The translations under genes were made by a program, and so were the position numbers. Source: a virus. From it: 31,240 nt of DNA. Under the pieces are notes generated by a model. The model made no database searches and was not told the DNA's origin. It saw only the letters and a list, made by a program, of their open reading frames with translations. Location of the stretch: the IMG/VR virus record IMGVR_UViG_3300050343_000012, positions 1 to 31,240 of that record, one strand, 5' to 3'. Position 1 is the stretch's first letter. Every line of letters starts with the position of its first letter. Shown here piece after piece: positions 10,089 to 21,009 of this stretch.

Positions 10089-12181
10089 TGAGTTAGACAG
10101 GTTCTGCTCAGACAAATATTCAAATGGGTTTAAATCAAAACCTAGCTAGTGCGTTGGCTCCTGTTACTAAAAAATTAACTGAATATAAAATTAAAGAAAA
10201 AAATGCAGAAAACAAAACTGAAGCATTAGAATTAGAAAACAATGCAGTAGTTGAATTAAATGGTTATGTGCAAGAAGCATCTAATATGAAAGATAGCGAC
10301 AAAGCAAATAATTTTTTAATGGAAAAAAGTAAATTAGTTAGAACTAAATTTGAATCTCAAGCATCAAATGCAAATGTAAAAACAATTTTTGCAAACAATT
10401 ATTTGATGGAAGAACAGAAAAAAATCTATTCAGTAGATAATGCTGTTCATAAAAATTTAGTAAACTCAAGAGCATTATTATCTGCAGCAAAAGAAGAAAG
10501 AGTTATAACTGATGCTTTGTATCCTGCAAATGGAGATAACTCTATGGCAGTAGCTACACTTAATGCAGACTTAACATCTATATATCAAAGTGATTTTGAA
10601 GATGGTATGATTAGTATTACAGAATACGAATCTAAAGTTGCAGACATACCAAACAAAATAGATTACTTCAGAGCAAAAAAAGATTCTGTTGATGATCCTG
10701 TTGGAACATTTCATAAATTAATGACAGGAGAGTATGATAACTTAACTCTTAAAACTAGAGAAACATTATTAAAAGAAACTAAATTAGAAGCTGCTCCAGT
10801 ATTAGAAAAAAATATTACAAATTATCTAAAAATGTTAGAAAATGGAGAAACAATAGATATAAATAAAGAAGCAATTAAATCTGTTTTTGGAACAAAATCA
10901 TATACTGATTTTATACAAACAGAAAATAACACAATAAAACTTTCAACAGTTAAATCTGCAATATTTAATTCTAAAGTAGGTGAAGAAAATGCTATATTAG
11001 ATTCTTGGAATTTAACTTCTGGAAATGAAGCTCAAGATTTAGAGTATAAAGACAAAGCAAGAAGTTTTATAGCTAAAAAAAATAAACTTATTGAAGAAGA
11101 TGCTGCATCATTAATACTTCAACACGATCCAACTGTTAGACAGTTGTATGAAAATTATCAATCTGAACCAGAAGGATCAGAATCTAAAGATAGATTATTT
11201 AAAAAATATGTTAATGCAGTAGTTCAATCTCAACAAGACATGGGTATCGATCAATCGCTTGTTAAAGTAGTACCTAATGATTTTGCTAAAAAACTTGTAA
11301 TGGATTATGAAAGTAGATCTCCATTAGAAAAAATTAGTTATCTTCAAGGATTAGAAAATCAATATGGAGAACAGTATGGTAGAGTTTTAATGCAACTATC
11401 TGAAAATGGTTTACCTACTACTGCTAAACTTGTTTCTTATATGGGTGATGAAAAATTTGCTATTCAAGCAATGAGTGTCGATACTAAAGAAGAAAGAGAT
11501 ATTTTAGACGACTTCTTAAAAAATAAAGATCTTGACAAAACATCAATAGAAAGAAGTGTTTTTGATCAAATGAAAGAATTAAGAAATGTAGTTATGTATG
11601 GAAATAAAATGAATACTACAAAAGCAAATCAAGAAATGAATGATATTCAAGAAACAATAACTTATATTGCTATAAATAAAATGTCATCTGGAACAAAAGA
11701 AAAAGATGCTATCGAAGAAGCTACCAATGAAGTAATGAAGAACTTTAAATTTGCAGGTGGTGAATCTATGTTGGGTGGTGACAATACTTACTTTATTCCA
11801 AAAAGATATAACAATGAAAGTTTAGATGATGGTCAAATGAGATTAATAGAAGCAAAAGCAAAAGCTATTAAGGAAAATCATTTAGAAGATTTTGATATGT
11901 TTACTTTTCAATCTGAAAATCCAGAAATAGATGATCAAGAATTAAATGAAGAAATGTTAGAACAAGCAAAAGATAATGGTGTTTGGGTTAATAGTGCAGA
12001 CGGATCTGGAATTGTTTTTGCTATACCTTTTCCAAATGGAGAATTAGCTTTAGTAGAAAATAAAAAAGGTGAATTATTAAAAATAAATTTTGATGATGGT
12101 TCTCATATATTACCTACTACAAATATTAGAATAGAATTAAACATTTACGATTCTAATAAAAAAGAAGATCAAACACCTTAA
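10088..12181 (+). CDS. internal virion protein, gp14/gp15 position (in-frame amber at codon 3)
   Basis: A long helical, highly charged protein: 685 residues from the ATG at 10124, or 697 from the ATG at 10088, which overlaps the previous stop (TAATG). The upstream start is in the same frame but codon 3 is TAG (10094-10096), followed by TGSAQTNIQ. The rest is open for 2 kb. It contains many Lys/Glu-rich helices and no enzymatic motif, and by position is an ejected inner-core protein such as T7 gp15. Its C-terminal region (GVWVNSADGSGIVFAIPFPN) looks like a small beta domain. Whether the amber is a read error or forces the M13 start is unclear. Confidence 0.7.
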
Positions 12182-12186
12182 TCATT

Positions 12187-13656
12187 ATGGCAAATATAGG
12201 ATTCGGTTTAGAGGTAAATAAATATGCAAAGCAAACAGGCTTTGATCAATTTCAAACTGATCTTACAGATGTACTTGTAGAGACGGCAAAAGATGCTTGG
12301 AAATATAACCCGGTATCTTCTGCTTTACGATTATATGAGTTAGAGCAAAGTAGAGATGTTGATGAACCTTTAATACCATTTCAAGAATTAAATAAAAAAT
12401 ATAAAGGAACTGGAATTTTTTTTGAACAAGATGAAAAAGAATCTACTGCAGAAATTTTAGCAGAAAGAAAAAAAGAAGAAAGATATAGACAAAGTATTAT
12501 CCAGCGTGGACCAACAGGATTTGTGGCAGGTGCTGCAAAATTTGGTACTGCAATGGTAGCAAGTGTGGTAGATCCTATTAACTTTGCTATGATGTTTATT
12601 CCTGTAGTGGGTCAAGCAAGATTTGCAAGTCTAGTTGCTAAATATGGATTTACAAAAGCTAGAATGATGAGAGGTGCAATGGAAGGTTTTACAGGTATAG
12701 CTGCTGTTGAACCATTAGTTTATGGTGCTGCAACTGCAGAACAATCTGATTATGGATTAGTAGATAGTTTTATGGCAGTATCTTTTGGTACTGTTCTTGG
12801 TGGTGGTCTGCATATAGGTGCAGGTAAATTAAAAGATCTAAATACTCGTAGAAAATTTAATAAAAGAATTAGACAAACTAGAAAAGAGTTAGGATCTAAA
12901 TCAGATGAAGATCCGGCATTTAATTTGTATAAAGAATACTATCCAGAAAACTCTAGAATAATGAAAGAACTTGCCGAGACAGATCCGGATACTAGACAAT
13001 TATTACTTTCAAAAGCAATGGCAGACATAGTAGAAGAAGTTCCTGTTAATGTTAAAGATTATGCTGATTTAAATCCTAGGTTAAGACACGCACAAATAGA
13101 TGAAAATATAGTAGAGAAAGCTAGAAAAAAAGTAAATGAAGAAAGTGTAGAAGTTAATAGACAGTTAAAAGAAGTTCAAAATAAAATTAATATGTTAGAG
13201 AATTATTTTGATCCAAAAAGAAAAATATCAAATGTTAAATATACTCCAGAATTAAAAAAATTAAAAAAAGTAAAATCTAAATTATTAAAAAAAGAAAAAG
13301 AATTAGTAGAACAATTTACTAATAGAAGTAAATTAATTGATGAAAGAATTACAAATAAACCACAAGAAATTACTTCAAGAGTTCAAACAAAACCTAGAAA
13401 TGTTCAAGAAGATAGTATTGTAAAATCATACGATAAAGATAAAGCACAAACATCTTTGGAATCTAGAAACTTAGATGAAGAACTTAGAATTGCTGAAAAT
13501 AACTTAACAGCTAAAATAGAAGCTCAAAATAAATTAGGTTTAGGAACTAGTAAAGAAGCTAGAATTAGTGCTAAAGCATTAGAAGATATAAAAACTAAAT
13601 CAGATGACTATGAAAGTGCAATTATGGAAGGAATTAACTGTAGGATTGGTAAATAA
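12187..13656 (+). CDS. internal virion protein with hydrophobic segment
   Basis: 489 residues, intact. Residues about 110-220 contain a Gly/Ala-rich hydrophobic region with several possible membrane helices (FGTAMVASVVDPINFAMMFI, then VPLVYGAATAEQ-like and FMAVSFGTVLGGGLHIGAG). The C-terminal half is a long Lys/Glu coiled coil. Such proteins are ejected into the host and help the genome cross the envelope, as proposed for T7 gp16 and its relatives. It starts 5 bases after the previous stop and ends 2 bases before the next start, so the three core genes form one unit. No lysozyme motif is seen. Confidence 0.65.
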   Translation: MANIGFGLEVNKYAKQTGFDQFQTDLTDVLVETAKDAWKYNPVSSALRLYELEQSRDVDEPLIPFQELNKKYKGTGIFFEQDEKESTAEILAERKKEERYRQSIIQRGPTGFVAGAAKFGTAMVASVVDPINFAMMFIPVVGQARFASLVAKYGFTKARMMRGAMEGFTGIAAVEPLVYGAATAEQSDYGLVDSFMAVSFGTVLGGGLHIGAGKLKDLNTRRKFNKRIRQTRKELGSKSDEDPAFNLYKEYYPENSRIMKELAETDPDTRQLLLSKAMADIVEEVPVNVKDYADLNPRLRHAQIDENIVEKARKKVNEESVEVNRQLKEVQNKINMLENYFDPKRKISNVKYTPELKKLKKVKSKLLKKEKELVEQFTNRSKLIDERITNKPQEITSRVQTKPRNVQEDSIVKSYDKDKAQTSLESRNLDEELRIAENNLTAKIEAQNKLGLGTSKEARISAKALEDIKTKSDDYESAIMEGINCRIGK

Positions 13657-13658
13657 TT

Positions 13659-16224
13659 ATGGCAGATAAATGTTTAATAAGAATAGAAGATGCGTTAATT
13701 AAAAAAGGTTTAGATAAAGATGATGCAGCAGGTATTCTTAAATCTATTAAAAAAGCAGAAAGTGATGCAAAATTAAAAGAAGCAGATGATCAAGTTAATG
13801 CTGCTCTTGCTAAAGAAATTTTACAAAAAGAACAAATACAAAAACAATTAAATAAATTAAACGCAATAGAAGATGAAATAAAAATTAGAGATTGGGTTGA
13901 ATGGAACTTAACTAACTTTAAAGATAATCCAAAAGAAGGTTTAACTGCAATACTTGTTGGTAGTAACTGGGAAAGAATGGGTGCAAGAGATTCAGTTGCT
14001 GCAGCTCAAGATGCTTATTATAAAAACTTAGTTGTGTCATTTAATGCTAAATTAAAAGAAGCAGGTGTAGATGATTTATTTGCTAAAGCTAACGATGATA
14101 TTGAAAGAAAAATTTCTAGAGTTATTTGGGAACTTGGAGAAGGTAAAGCTATTACAGAAAAAAATGCTGACATAGTTAAACTTGCTAAAGTTATTGAAGA
14201 TTTTTCAGAGACAGTAAGAAAAAAATATAACAACTATGGAGCCAATATAGATAAACTTCCGGGTTGGATTATAAGACAAAGTTCAGATCCTTTCCAATTA
14301 AGAAATGCTTTAAACACTATTAATGTAAAAAATAATGTAAAATCAAAAATATCTAATGGTAGTGCAGAAGTAAATTTACAAGCATGGAAAGATTACATTT
14401 TACCTAAGTTAGATCATAAAAGAACTTTTTTTGAAACTGACAATACTCCAGAAGATATAGATAGATTTTTAACTAGAGCATACAACTCACTAATTAGAAA
14501 TGAAAATCAAATTGTTAATTCTGCAGGAGAAACTTTTGGTGCAAAAAGTATGGTTAGACAACTTGGAGCAAAAAGAGTTTTACATTTTAAAAGTGCAGAT
14601 GATTGGTATGATTATAATTCTATGTTTGGTGGTAGAAATTTAAAAGAAGCTATCTTTGGTGGATTTCATGTTGCAGGTAAAAATGTTGGAATGATGAGTA
14701 AACTCGGAAGTAATCCTCAAAAAAATTATGCAAAGATAATGGATTTAGTAAAAAATAAATTGGAAGATGATGGTAGACAAACACAGGCTCAAGCAGTTGG
14801 TGCATTTGCAAAAGAACAAGGTGGTCATAAAAAATTTATGGCAGAAGTAGATGGATCTGTAAATACTATTAATGGATTTGCTTATGCTAAGTGGAGTTCA
14901 ATATCTAGAGCAATTGCTTCTATGGCAAAACTAGGGGGTGCAACAATTTCTGCAATATCTGATCTTCACCTTTATGCAAAAGAAATGAAGTGGCAAGGTA
15001 GATCTTATATAGGTGGTCTTGCAGAAGCTATGGGTAGACTTGGTAAAATTAAAAATTCAAAAGCTAAACAAGAAATTGCTGAACAATTAGGTTTTATAAA
15101 CGACAATATTATTTATGACTTAGCTGCAAGATATTCTGCAGGGGATAATTTAAACAGAGGTTTTTCTCAAGTACAAAGAACTTTTTTTAAACTTAATGGT
15201 CTTGCTTGGTGGACCAACTCATTAAAAGATGGTGCTATATTAGGTATGGGTAATTATGTTGCTAAACAAACTAAAACTTCTTTTAAAAATTTAGATTTTC
15301 AATTTAAAAGATTAATTTCACATTATGGTATTGATGAAAAAATATGGAATCATATTAGAAAAATGGATTTAGATAAAGCTGATGATGGTAAATTATTTTT
15401 TAATACACAAAAAATAGATAATTTATCTGATGCTGTTATCAAAGATATTGAAGGTAAAACTACAATGTCTGCAAGACAATTGAAGTTGCTAGAGATAATT
15501 TAAAAACAAAAGTATTAGGAATGTTTTTAGATAGAGCAACTTATGCAGTATTAGAACCAGATGCTAGAACTAGAGGTTGGATGAAAATGGGTCAACAAGC
15601 AGGAACCCATCCCGGTGAAGCATTAAGATTTATGTCTCAATTTAAAGCGTTTCCATTTGCATTTTATCAAAAAATGATTGGTAGAGAAACTGCAATGTTT
15701 ATACATGGAAAGATGGTAGAAAGTTTGATGCAATGTTAGGTATTGCACAGTTGGTTGGTGGATCTGCTTTATTTGGTTATATCGCTATGACAGCAAAAGA
15801 TATATTAAAAGGTAAAACTCCTAGAACTGAATTAAGTTTTAAAAACTTTTCTGCTGCTTTTTTACAAGGTGGTGGTTTAGGTATTTATACTGATTTTTTA
15901 TTTGGTAATATTCAAAACTCTACAAGTGCTTTAGCTACTATTGCCGGACCAATACCTACAGAGGGTGTAAGATTATTATCTGCTTTAAATTATGCTATAA
16001 AAGGAGAAGGTGGTAAAGCAGGAAAACAAGCATATTATTCTTTTAAAGAAAACATTCCATTTTTAAATTTATTCTATATAAAGACAATATTTGATTATGC
16101 GATTGGTTATCAAATGATGGAAACTTTGTCTCCGGGTTCTTTAAGGCGTATGGAAAAAAGAATGAAAGAATCTGGTCAAGAATTTTTGTTTACAAAACCA
16201 TCAACATTGTTTAAAGGTTTATAG
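13659..16224 (+). CDS. large internal virion protein (two frameshifts)
   Basis: One protein of about 855 residues is split by two probable single-base errors. Near 15478 the frame should read QIEVARDNLKTKVLGMFLDR. Near 15715 one A seems missing, restoring GKDGRKFDAMLGIAQL. The N-terminus MADKCLIRIEDALIKKGLDK is helical. The middle has SISRAIASMAKLGGATISAI and GLAWWTNSLKDGAILGMGNY. The C-terminal part MGQQAGTHPGEALRFMSQFK and AFPFAFYQKMIGRE is typical of large internal core proteins of marine podoviruses, followed by hydrophobic LVGGSALFGYIAMTAKDIL. Probable role: inner core and DNA ejection. Confidence 0.75.
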
Positions 16225-16227
16225 AAT

Positions 16228-18294
16228 ATGACAATATCATCTACTACAGTAAAGAACTCCTACTCTGGAAATGGTACTCTAGATACCTTCAACTATACAT
16301 TCAAAGTATTTGCAGATGCTGATCTTCAAGTTATTATTAGGGATGCTAATGCTACTGAAACAGTTAAGACTTTAACTACACATTATACAGTAACAGGTGC
16401 AGGTTCTGCTTCTGGTGGAACTATTGTATTTACAGCAGGTAACATTCCAACTGCAACAGAAACTGTAGTTATAAGAAGAGCATCACCACAAACACAAGCA
16501 ATCGATTATATTGCTAACGATCCATTCCCTGCAGAAAGTCATGAAGAAGGATTAGATAGATCTATGATGGCAATTCAACAGTTGCAAGAAGAAGTAGATA
16601 GATCAATTAAATTATCAAGAACAAACACAATGAACTCTACAGAGTTTACTATTGGTGATACTGATAGAGCAGGAAAAATTTTTGGTTTTGATTCTAATGG
16701 AGAACTTGTTGTATCGCAAGAACTAGGAACTTTCAAAGGTGATTGGTCTGCATCAACAACTTACAATGCTAGAGATATAGTTAAAGACACATCAACAAAT
16801 AATATTTTTTTATGTAACACAGCTCACACATCTTCTGGATCTCAACCTCTAACTACAAACACAGATAGTGCTAAATGGGATTTATTAGTAGACGCAGCTA
16901 GTGCAACTACGGCTAGTAATACTGCAACTACAAAAGCAGCAGAAGCATTAGCTAGTGCGAATAATGCATCAACAAGTGAAGCAAATGCGTTAACTCATAA
17001 GAACGATGCCGAAACTGCAAAGACGGCAGCAGAGTTAGCAGAGACAAATGCAGAAACTGCACAAACTGCAGCAGAGGTTGCTCAAGCAGCAGCAGAATCT
17101 GCGTTAGATAATTTTGATGATAGATTTTTAGGTGCTAAAGCTAGTGATCCTACAGTAGATAATGATGGAGACGCATTAACAGACGGAGCATTATACTTTA
17201 ATACTACAGATGATGTAATGAAAGTCTACGATTTGACTAACACTACATGGAGACAAATTCAATTAACAACTTCAGATCAAGCTAATGTAAATACTGTAGC
17301 TGCAGATTTATCTGGTTCAAACACAATAGGAACTGTTGCAGGATCTATAGCCAATGTAAACACAACTGCAACTAACATAGCGAATATAAACACAACTGCA
17401 GGAATAGATACTGAAATTTCCAATGTATCTTCAAACAGTTCTGCAATAGTTGCTGTCAACAATAATGAAACCAATATTAATGCAGTTAATGCAAACAGTA
17501 CGAATATAAATTTAGTAGCTGCCAATGATACTAATGTTACGAATGTAGGTTCAAACATATCTTCAATCACAACTGCAGCAAATAATCTTGCAGACATAAA
17601 CGCTTTCGCAAATATCTATCTTGGACCAAGTGCTACAGCTCCAACTGCAGATCCAGATGGTTCGGCATTAGATGTTGGTGATTTATATTTTGATACTGCA
17701 TCACAAACCATGAAAGTTTACTCATCTAGTGGGTGGATTCCTGCTGGCTCAAGTGTGAATGGAACTTCAAGTAGGTTTACATACACAGTATCTAGTTCAA
17801 CTACTACAATTACTGGAGCTGATGACAATTCTAACACACTTGCTTACGATGCAGGATTTATAGATGTATATCTAAATGGTGTTAAGATGGTTAATGGTAC
17901 AGATGTTACTGTAACTTCTGGAACATCTATTGTTTTTGCTAGTGCGATTGGAACTTCTGGAACTGATGTTGTAGATGTTATTGCATTTGGAACTTTCCAA
18001 TTATCTAACTTTAGTATTAATGACGCAAATGATGTATCAACAGGTGGTATTTCAGATGGTCAAGTTTTAGTTTACAATAATTCTGCTGGTGCATTCCAAC
18101 CAGGCAATGCAAGTTCTGCAGAGGTATATGGATTTAGTAAAAATGCTAGTGGTGAATTAATAGTAACTACTACAAATGGTGGTGTAGATGACATAAGCGA
18201 TACGACTTATGCTTCATTTGATGATGTTTTATTTAGTGCTAGTGGGTTCACTTTTAGCATAAATAATGATGGAAATTTAGTTGCAACAATTTAA
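16228..18294 (+). CDS. tail fibre protein (T7 gp17-type N-terminus)
   Basis: 688 residues, intact. Residues 1-150 are a T7-type tail fibre anchoring domain (TLDTFNYTFKVFADADLQVI, ETVVIRRASPQTQAIDYIAN, EGLDRSMMAIQQLQEEVDRS). Near residue 170 comes a small carbohydrate-binding-like segment FKGDWSASTTYNARDIVKD. Residues about 220-290 are an Ala/Thr/Glu coiled-coil shaft. Two copies of a W-ending module follow: GALYFNTTDDVMKVYD near 17180 and GDLYFDTASQTMKVYS near 17670, with an Asn-rich heptad-like region between them. The C-terminus is beta-rich. It attaches to the tail and contacts the host surface. Confidence 0.9.
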   Translation: MTISSTTVKNSYSGNGTLDTFNYTFKVFADADLQVIIRDANATETVKTLTTHYTVTGAGSASGGTIVFTAGNIPTATETVVIRRASPQTQAIDYIANDPFPAESHEEGLDRSMMAIQQLQEEVDRSIKLSRTNTMNSTEFTIGDTDRAGKIFGFDSNGELVVSQELGTFKGDWSASTTYNARDIVKDTSTNNIFLCNTAHTSSGSQPLTTNTDSAKWDLLVDAASATTASNTATTKAAEALASANNASTSEANALTHKNDAETAKTAAELAETNAETAQTAAEVAQAAAESALDNFDDRFLGAKASDPTVDNDGDALTDGALYFNTTDDVMKVYDLTNTTWRQIQLTTSDQANVNTVAADLSGSNTIGTVAGSIANVNTTATNIANINTTAGIDTEISNVSSNSSAIVAVNNNETNINAVNANSTNINLVAANDTNVTNVGSNISSITTAANNLADINAFANIYLGPSATAPTADPDGSALDVGDLYFDTASQTMKVYSSSGWIPAGSSVNGTSSRFTYTVSSSTTTITGADDNSNTLAYDAGFIDVYLNGVKMVNGTDVTVTSGTSIVFASAIGTSGTDVVDVIAFGTFQLSNFSINDANDVSTGGISDGQVLVYNNSAGAFQPGNASSAEVYGFSKNASGELIVTTTNGGVDDISDTTYASFDDVLFSASGFTFSINNDGNLVATI

Positions 18295-18315
18295 AAATAA
18301 GTATAAGGAGAAGAC

Positions 18316-19080
18316 ATGGCGACAGTAAATTTAGGTTCTATAAAATTCAATTGGAAAGGTGCTTACGCAGGTGGTACTGCTTATGCAGTAGATGATGTTG
18401 TTTCATACAATGGATCATCTTATGTATGTACTGCTGCATCAACTGGTAACCTTCCAACAGATACAAATTTCTGGGATCAAATGAGTTCAGCAGGTACTAA
18501 TGGTACTGATGGAACAGATGTCGGAACAGTATTAACAACACAAGGTGATATACTTTACAGAGATGGAAGTGGATTACAAAGACTTGGTGCAGGAACTTCT
18601 GGTCAAGCATTAGTCACAGGTGGTACAGGTGCAAATCCTAGTTGGAGTTCAGTAGGTGGAACAAACACACCATTGGTAATTGCTTATTTAGGTTCTTCTC
18701 AAGCTATATCTGCAAATACAACTACTACTGTTCAATTTGATAGCGTTCTTGTAGATACTGATAATGCTTTCAATACATCTACATATACATTTCAACCAAG
18801 CACAGCAGGATATTATTATATAAATTTTCAAACTGGTGGAAATGCTTATACAGGTCAAATGAATAATCATTTAAGAGATAATAGTGGAAATGAATATTAT
18901 TTAACCGATGAAAGTACACATGATAGTTATGTAGAATCTGGAGAACATACAATGTATTTTAATGGAACTACAGATAGTATATTTTGTAGAGTTTGGAGAA
19001 ATCAAAGTGGAAGAACACTTAGCTCATCATCTTCAACTAAAAGAAATACAATTTTAACAATATTTAAATTAATACAATAG
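18316..19080 (+). CDS. tail-associated protein with CBM5/12-like and C1q-like domains
   Basis: 254 residues. The start MATVNLGSIKFN is preceded by AAGGAG (18305-18310). Residues 12-50 (FNWKGAYAGGTAYAVDDVVS) form a carbohydrate-binding-like module seen in many phage fibres. A Gly/Thr-rich linker GTVLTTQGDILYRDGSGLQR follows, a phrase common in fibre shafts. The last 120 residues (TTTVQFDSVLVDTDNAFNTS, YTFQPSTAGYYYINFQ) match the C1q/TNF-like jelly roll used by trimeric fibre tips. A role in receptor binding is likely but inferred. Confidence 0.75.
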   Translation: MATVNLGSIKFNWKGAYAGGTAYAVDDVVSYNGSSYVCTAASTGNLPTDTNFWDQMSSAGTNGTDGTDVGTVLTTQGDILYRDGSGLQRLGAGTSGQALVTGGTGANPSWSSVGGTNTPLVIAYLGSSQAISANTTTTVQFDSVLVDTDNAFNTSTYTFQPSTAGYYYINFQTGGNAYTGQMNNHLRDNSGNEYYLTDESTHDSYVESGEHTMYFNGTTDSIFCRVWRNQSGRTLSSSSSTKRNTILTIFKLIQ

Positions 19081-19090
19081 GAAAATAATT

Positions 19091-19375
19091 ATGGCTGAAT
19101 ACTCAAGTAAAATAAAAGAATACTGTAAAGCTAATAATGTTAATTCAGTAAATTTTAGAAGCGATGTTTTACTTCAAGATGATGGAGATGGTGTTGTTTA
19201 TATACATGAATGGAATTTAGATATTCCTCAACCAACTTCAGAACAAGTTGAAAGTTATGAAACAGTAGCTAATGAAACAGAAGCTAATGCAGTAGATTTA
19301 AAAGCTAGTGCTAAAGCAAAGTTAATTGCAGGAGAAGCATTAACTGAAGATGAAGCTAACACAATAGTGTTATAG
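19091..19375 (+). CDS. small protein, possible tail fibre assembly factor
   Basis: 94 residues, intact, ATG preceded by AGGAAAATAATT. It contains VVYIHEWNLDIPQPTSEQVE and ends AKLIAGEALTEDEANTIVL. The pattern 'W....PQPT.EQ......A......KAKL.AGE.LTEDEA..IVL' is common in small proteins encoded among tail fibre genes and often compared to tail assembly chaperones. The function is inferred from this and from the context. Confidence 0.5.
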   Translation: MAEYSSKIKEYCKANNVNSVNFRSDVLLQDDGDGVVYIHEWNLDIPQPTSEQVESYETVANETEANAVDLKASAKAKLIAGEALTEDEANTIVL

Positions 19376-19385
19376 GTAAAATCCT

Positions 19386-20111
19386 ATGACTAAAGCTAAA
19401 GATATAGCAACAGTTTATTCTACTGCTAACACAGCAGAAAACTTTGTTAAACTTGACAACTCTGCTAGACTTCCTGCTTTAGATGGTTCTCAATTAACAG
19501 GTGTTGCAGAAACAAAACCTACAATAACTTCTATAACTCCAGATGTTATCACTAATAATCAAACTTCAATTACAATTACAGGAACTAATTATGTTTCAGT
19601 ACCTCAAGTAGAATTTTTAAATCCTTCTACTGGTATCTGGTATGTTGCAGACACAGTTACATTTAACAACTCAACTTCTTTAACAGTTCAAGCAACACTA
19701 ACTGTTGATGCTCAATATAAAATTAGAATAGAAAATCCTAATGGTTTAGCCGTACTATCATCTACAAATATTTTAACTGTTTCAGATGCTCCTACCTGGA
19801 CAACTGCTGCAGGTACACTAGGAACTATTGCAGGAAATTTTTCTGGAACTGTAGCTACAGTTGCTGGAACTTCAGATAGTGCAGTTACTTATTCTGAAGT
19901 AACCAATGTATTAACAAATGCTTCTCAAGCAAATTGTTCTTTAAATTCTACAACAGGTGTGATAACAACTACAGACTTTGGTGGTTCAAGCACAACTGCA
20001 ACAACCTATAATTTCACACTCCGAATTACGGATGCTGAAAACCAAACAACTGATCGTAGCTTTAGTTTAACTTCTAGCTTCGGTGCAACAGGTGGTGGAC
20101 AATTTAACTAA
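19386..20111 (+). CDS. tail protein with IPT/TIG-like immunoglobulin fold
   Basis: 241 residues, intact. A short N-terminal helix (MTKAKDIATVYSTANTAENF) with the fibre-like phrase LDGSQLTG is followed by an IPT/TIG-type domain: KPTITSITPDVITNNQTSIT, ITGTNYVSVPQVEF, YKIRIENPNGLAVLSS. The C-terminal half resembles a cadherin/Ig-like repeat (SLNSTTGVITTTDFGGSSTT, YNFTLRITDAENQTTDRSFS). Such domains occur on phage tails and may bind polysaccharide. Its stop overlaps the next ATG. Confidence 0.7.
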   Translation: MTKAKDIATVYSTANTAENFVKLDNSARLPALDGSQLTGVAETKPTITSITPDVITNNQTSITITGTNYVSVPQVEFLNPSTGIWYVADTVTFNNSTSLTVQATLTVDAQYKIRIENPNGLAVLSSTNILTVSDAPTWTTAAGTLGTIAGNFSGTVATVAGTSDSAVTYSEVTNVLTNASQANCSLNSTTGVITTTDFGGSSTTATTYNFTLRITDAENQTTDRSFSLTSSFGATGGGQFN

Positions 20112-21009
20112 TGGCTAGTACATATTTAACAAGAACACCAAGTTCTACAGGAAACAGAAAAATTTTTACTTTAGTCTGGTTGGATAAAAAGAAGTAAATT
20201 AGGTAATCAAAGAATTATAAGTTCAAGAATAGATGGAACTTCACAGAAGGTGGAATTGCATTTTATCAAGAACTGATACTTTATTAAATTTTATGAATAT
20301 GGTAGGTAGTGAAGATACAATTAATTTTAACAAATAGATTATTTAGAGATACGTCAGCTTGGTATCATATAGTTGTTGCAGTAGATACAACACAAGGAAC
20401 AGCATCAAATAGAGTAAAATTTATTTAATGGAGTACAAGAAACATCATTTGCAACAGCAACTTATCCATCACAAAATTTGATACTTTGTATTAATAATTC
20501 AATACAGTTCAACTCATAGAATTGGTGCAAATAATGATTAGTAGTGCTTATTTTGATGGCTCAATGTCTCATGTTCATTTTATAGATGGCACAGCTTATG
20601 ACGCATCAGCATTTGGTTCAACAGACAGTACAACTGGAGAATGGAAAATAAATACTTCTCCAAGTGTAACTTATGGAACTAATGGTTTCTTTATTTTAAA
20701 AGATGGTAATTCAGTTACAGACCAATCTCCTAATAGTAATAACTTTACAGTTGGTGGTGGTACACTTACAAAAACAGAAGATAATCCAAGCAATGTTTTT
20801 GCTACATTAAATCCTTTAAGGTTTTTATTTTCCTGCTGTTGTAATTAGAAGTGATGACAATTACTGTCTTTGATTGGAACTTCGGCAATGGCTACTTCGG
20901 AACAACAGCAGTATCTAGTGCAGGAACTAACGCAAGTGGAAATGGAATATTTGAATATGATGTACCAACAGGCTATACAGCTTTATCAACAAAAGGATTA
21001 AACTTATAA
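20111..21009 (+). CDS. LamG/concanavalin-like tail protein (frameshifted)
   Basis: Starts MASTYLTRTPSSTGNRKIFT, then SGWIKRSKLGNQRIISS, SAWYHIVVAVDTTQGTASN and RVKFYLNGVQETSF: the core of a LamG/laminin-G jelly roll. DGSMSHVHFIDGTAYDASAF follows, and after two breaks near 20825 and 20865 the end reads ASGNGIFEYDVPTGYTALST-KGLNL. About 298 residues, matching a common phage tail/fibre protein that carries a glycan-binding-type fold. Breaks near 20180, 20245, 20330, 20420 and 20490 are probable read errors. Confidence 0.75.

Noticed and set aside
17277-17597. Leftward 106-residue ORF inside the tail fibre gene
   Set aside because: It lies opposite the repetitive Asn/Thr/Ala part of an intact 688-residue fibre gene; low-complexity hydrophobic shadow.
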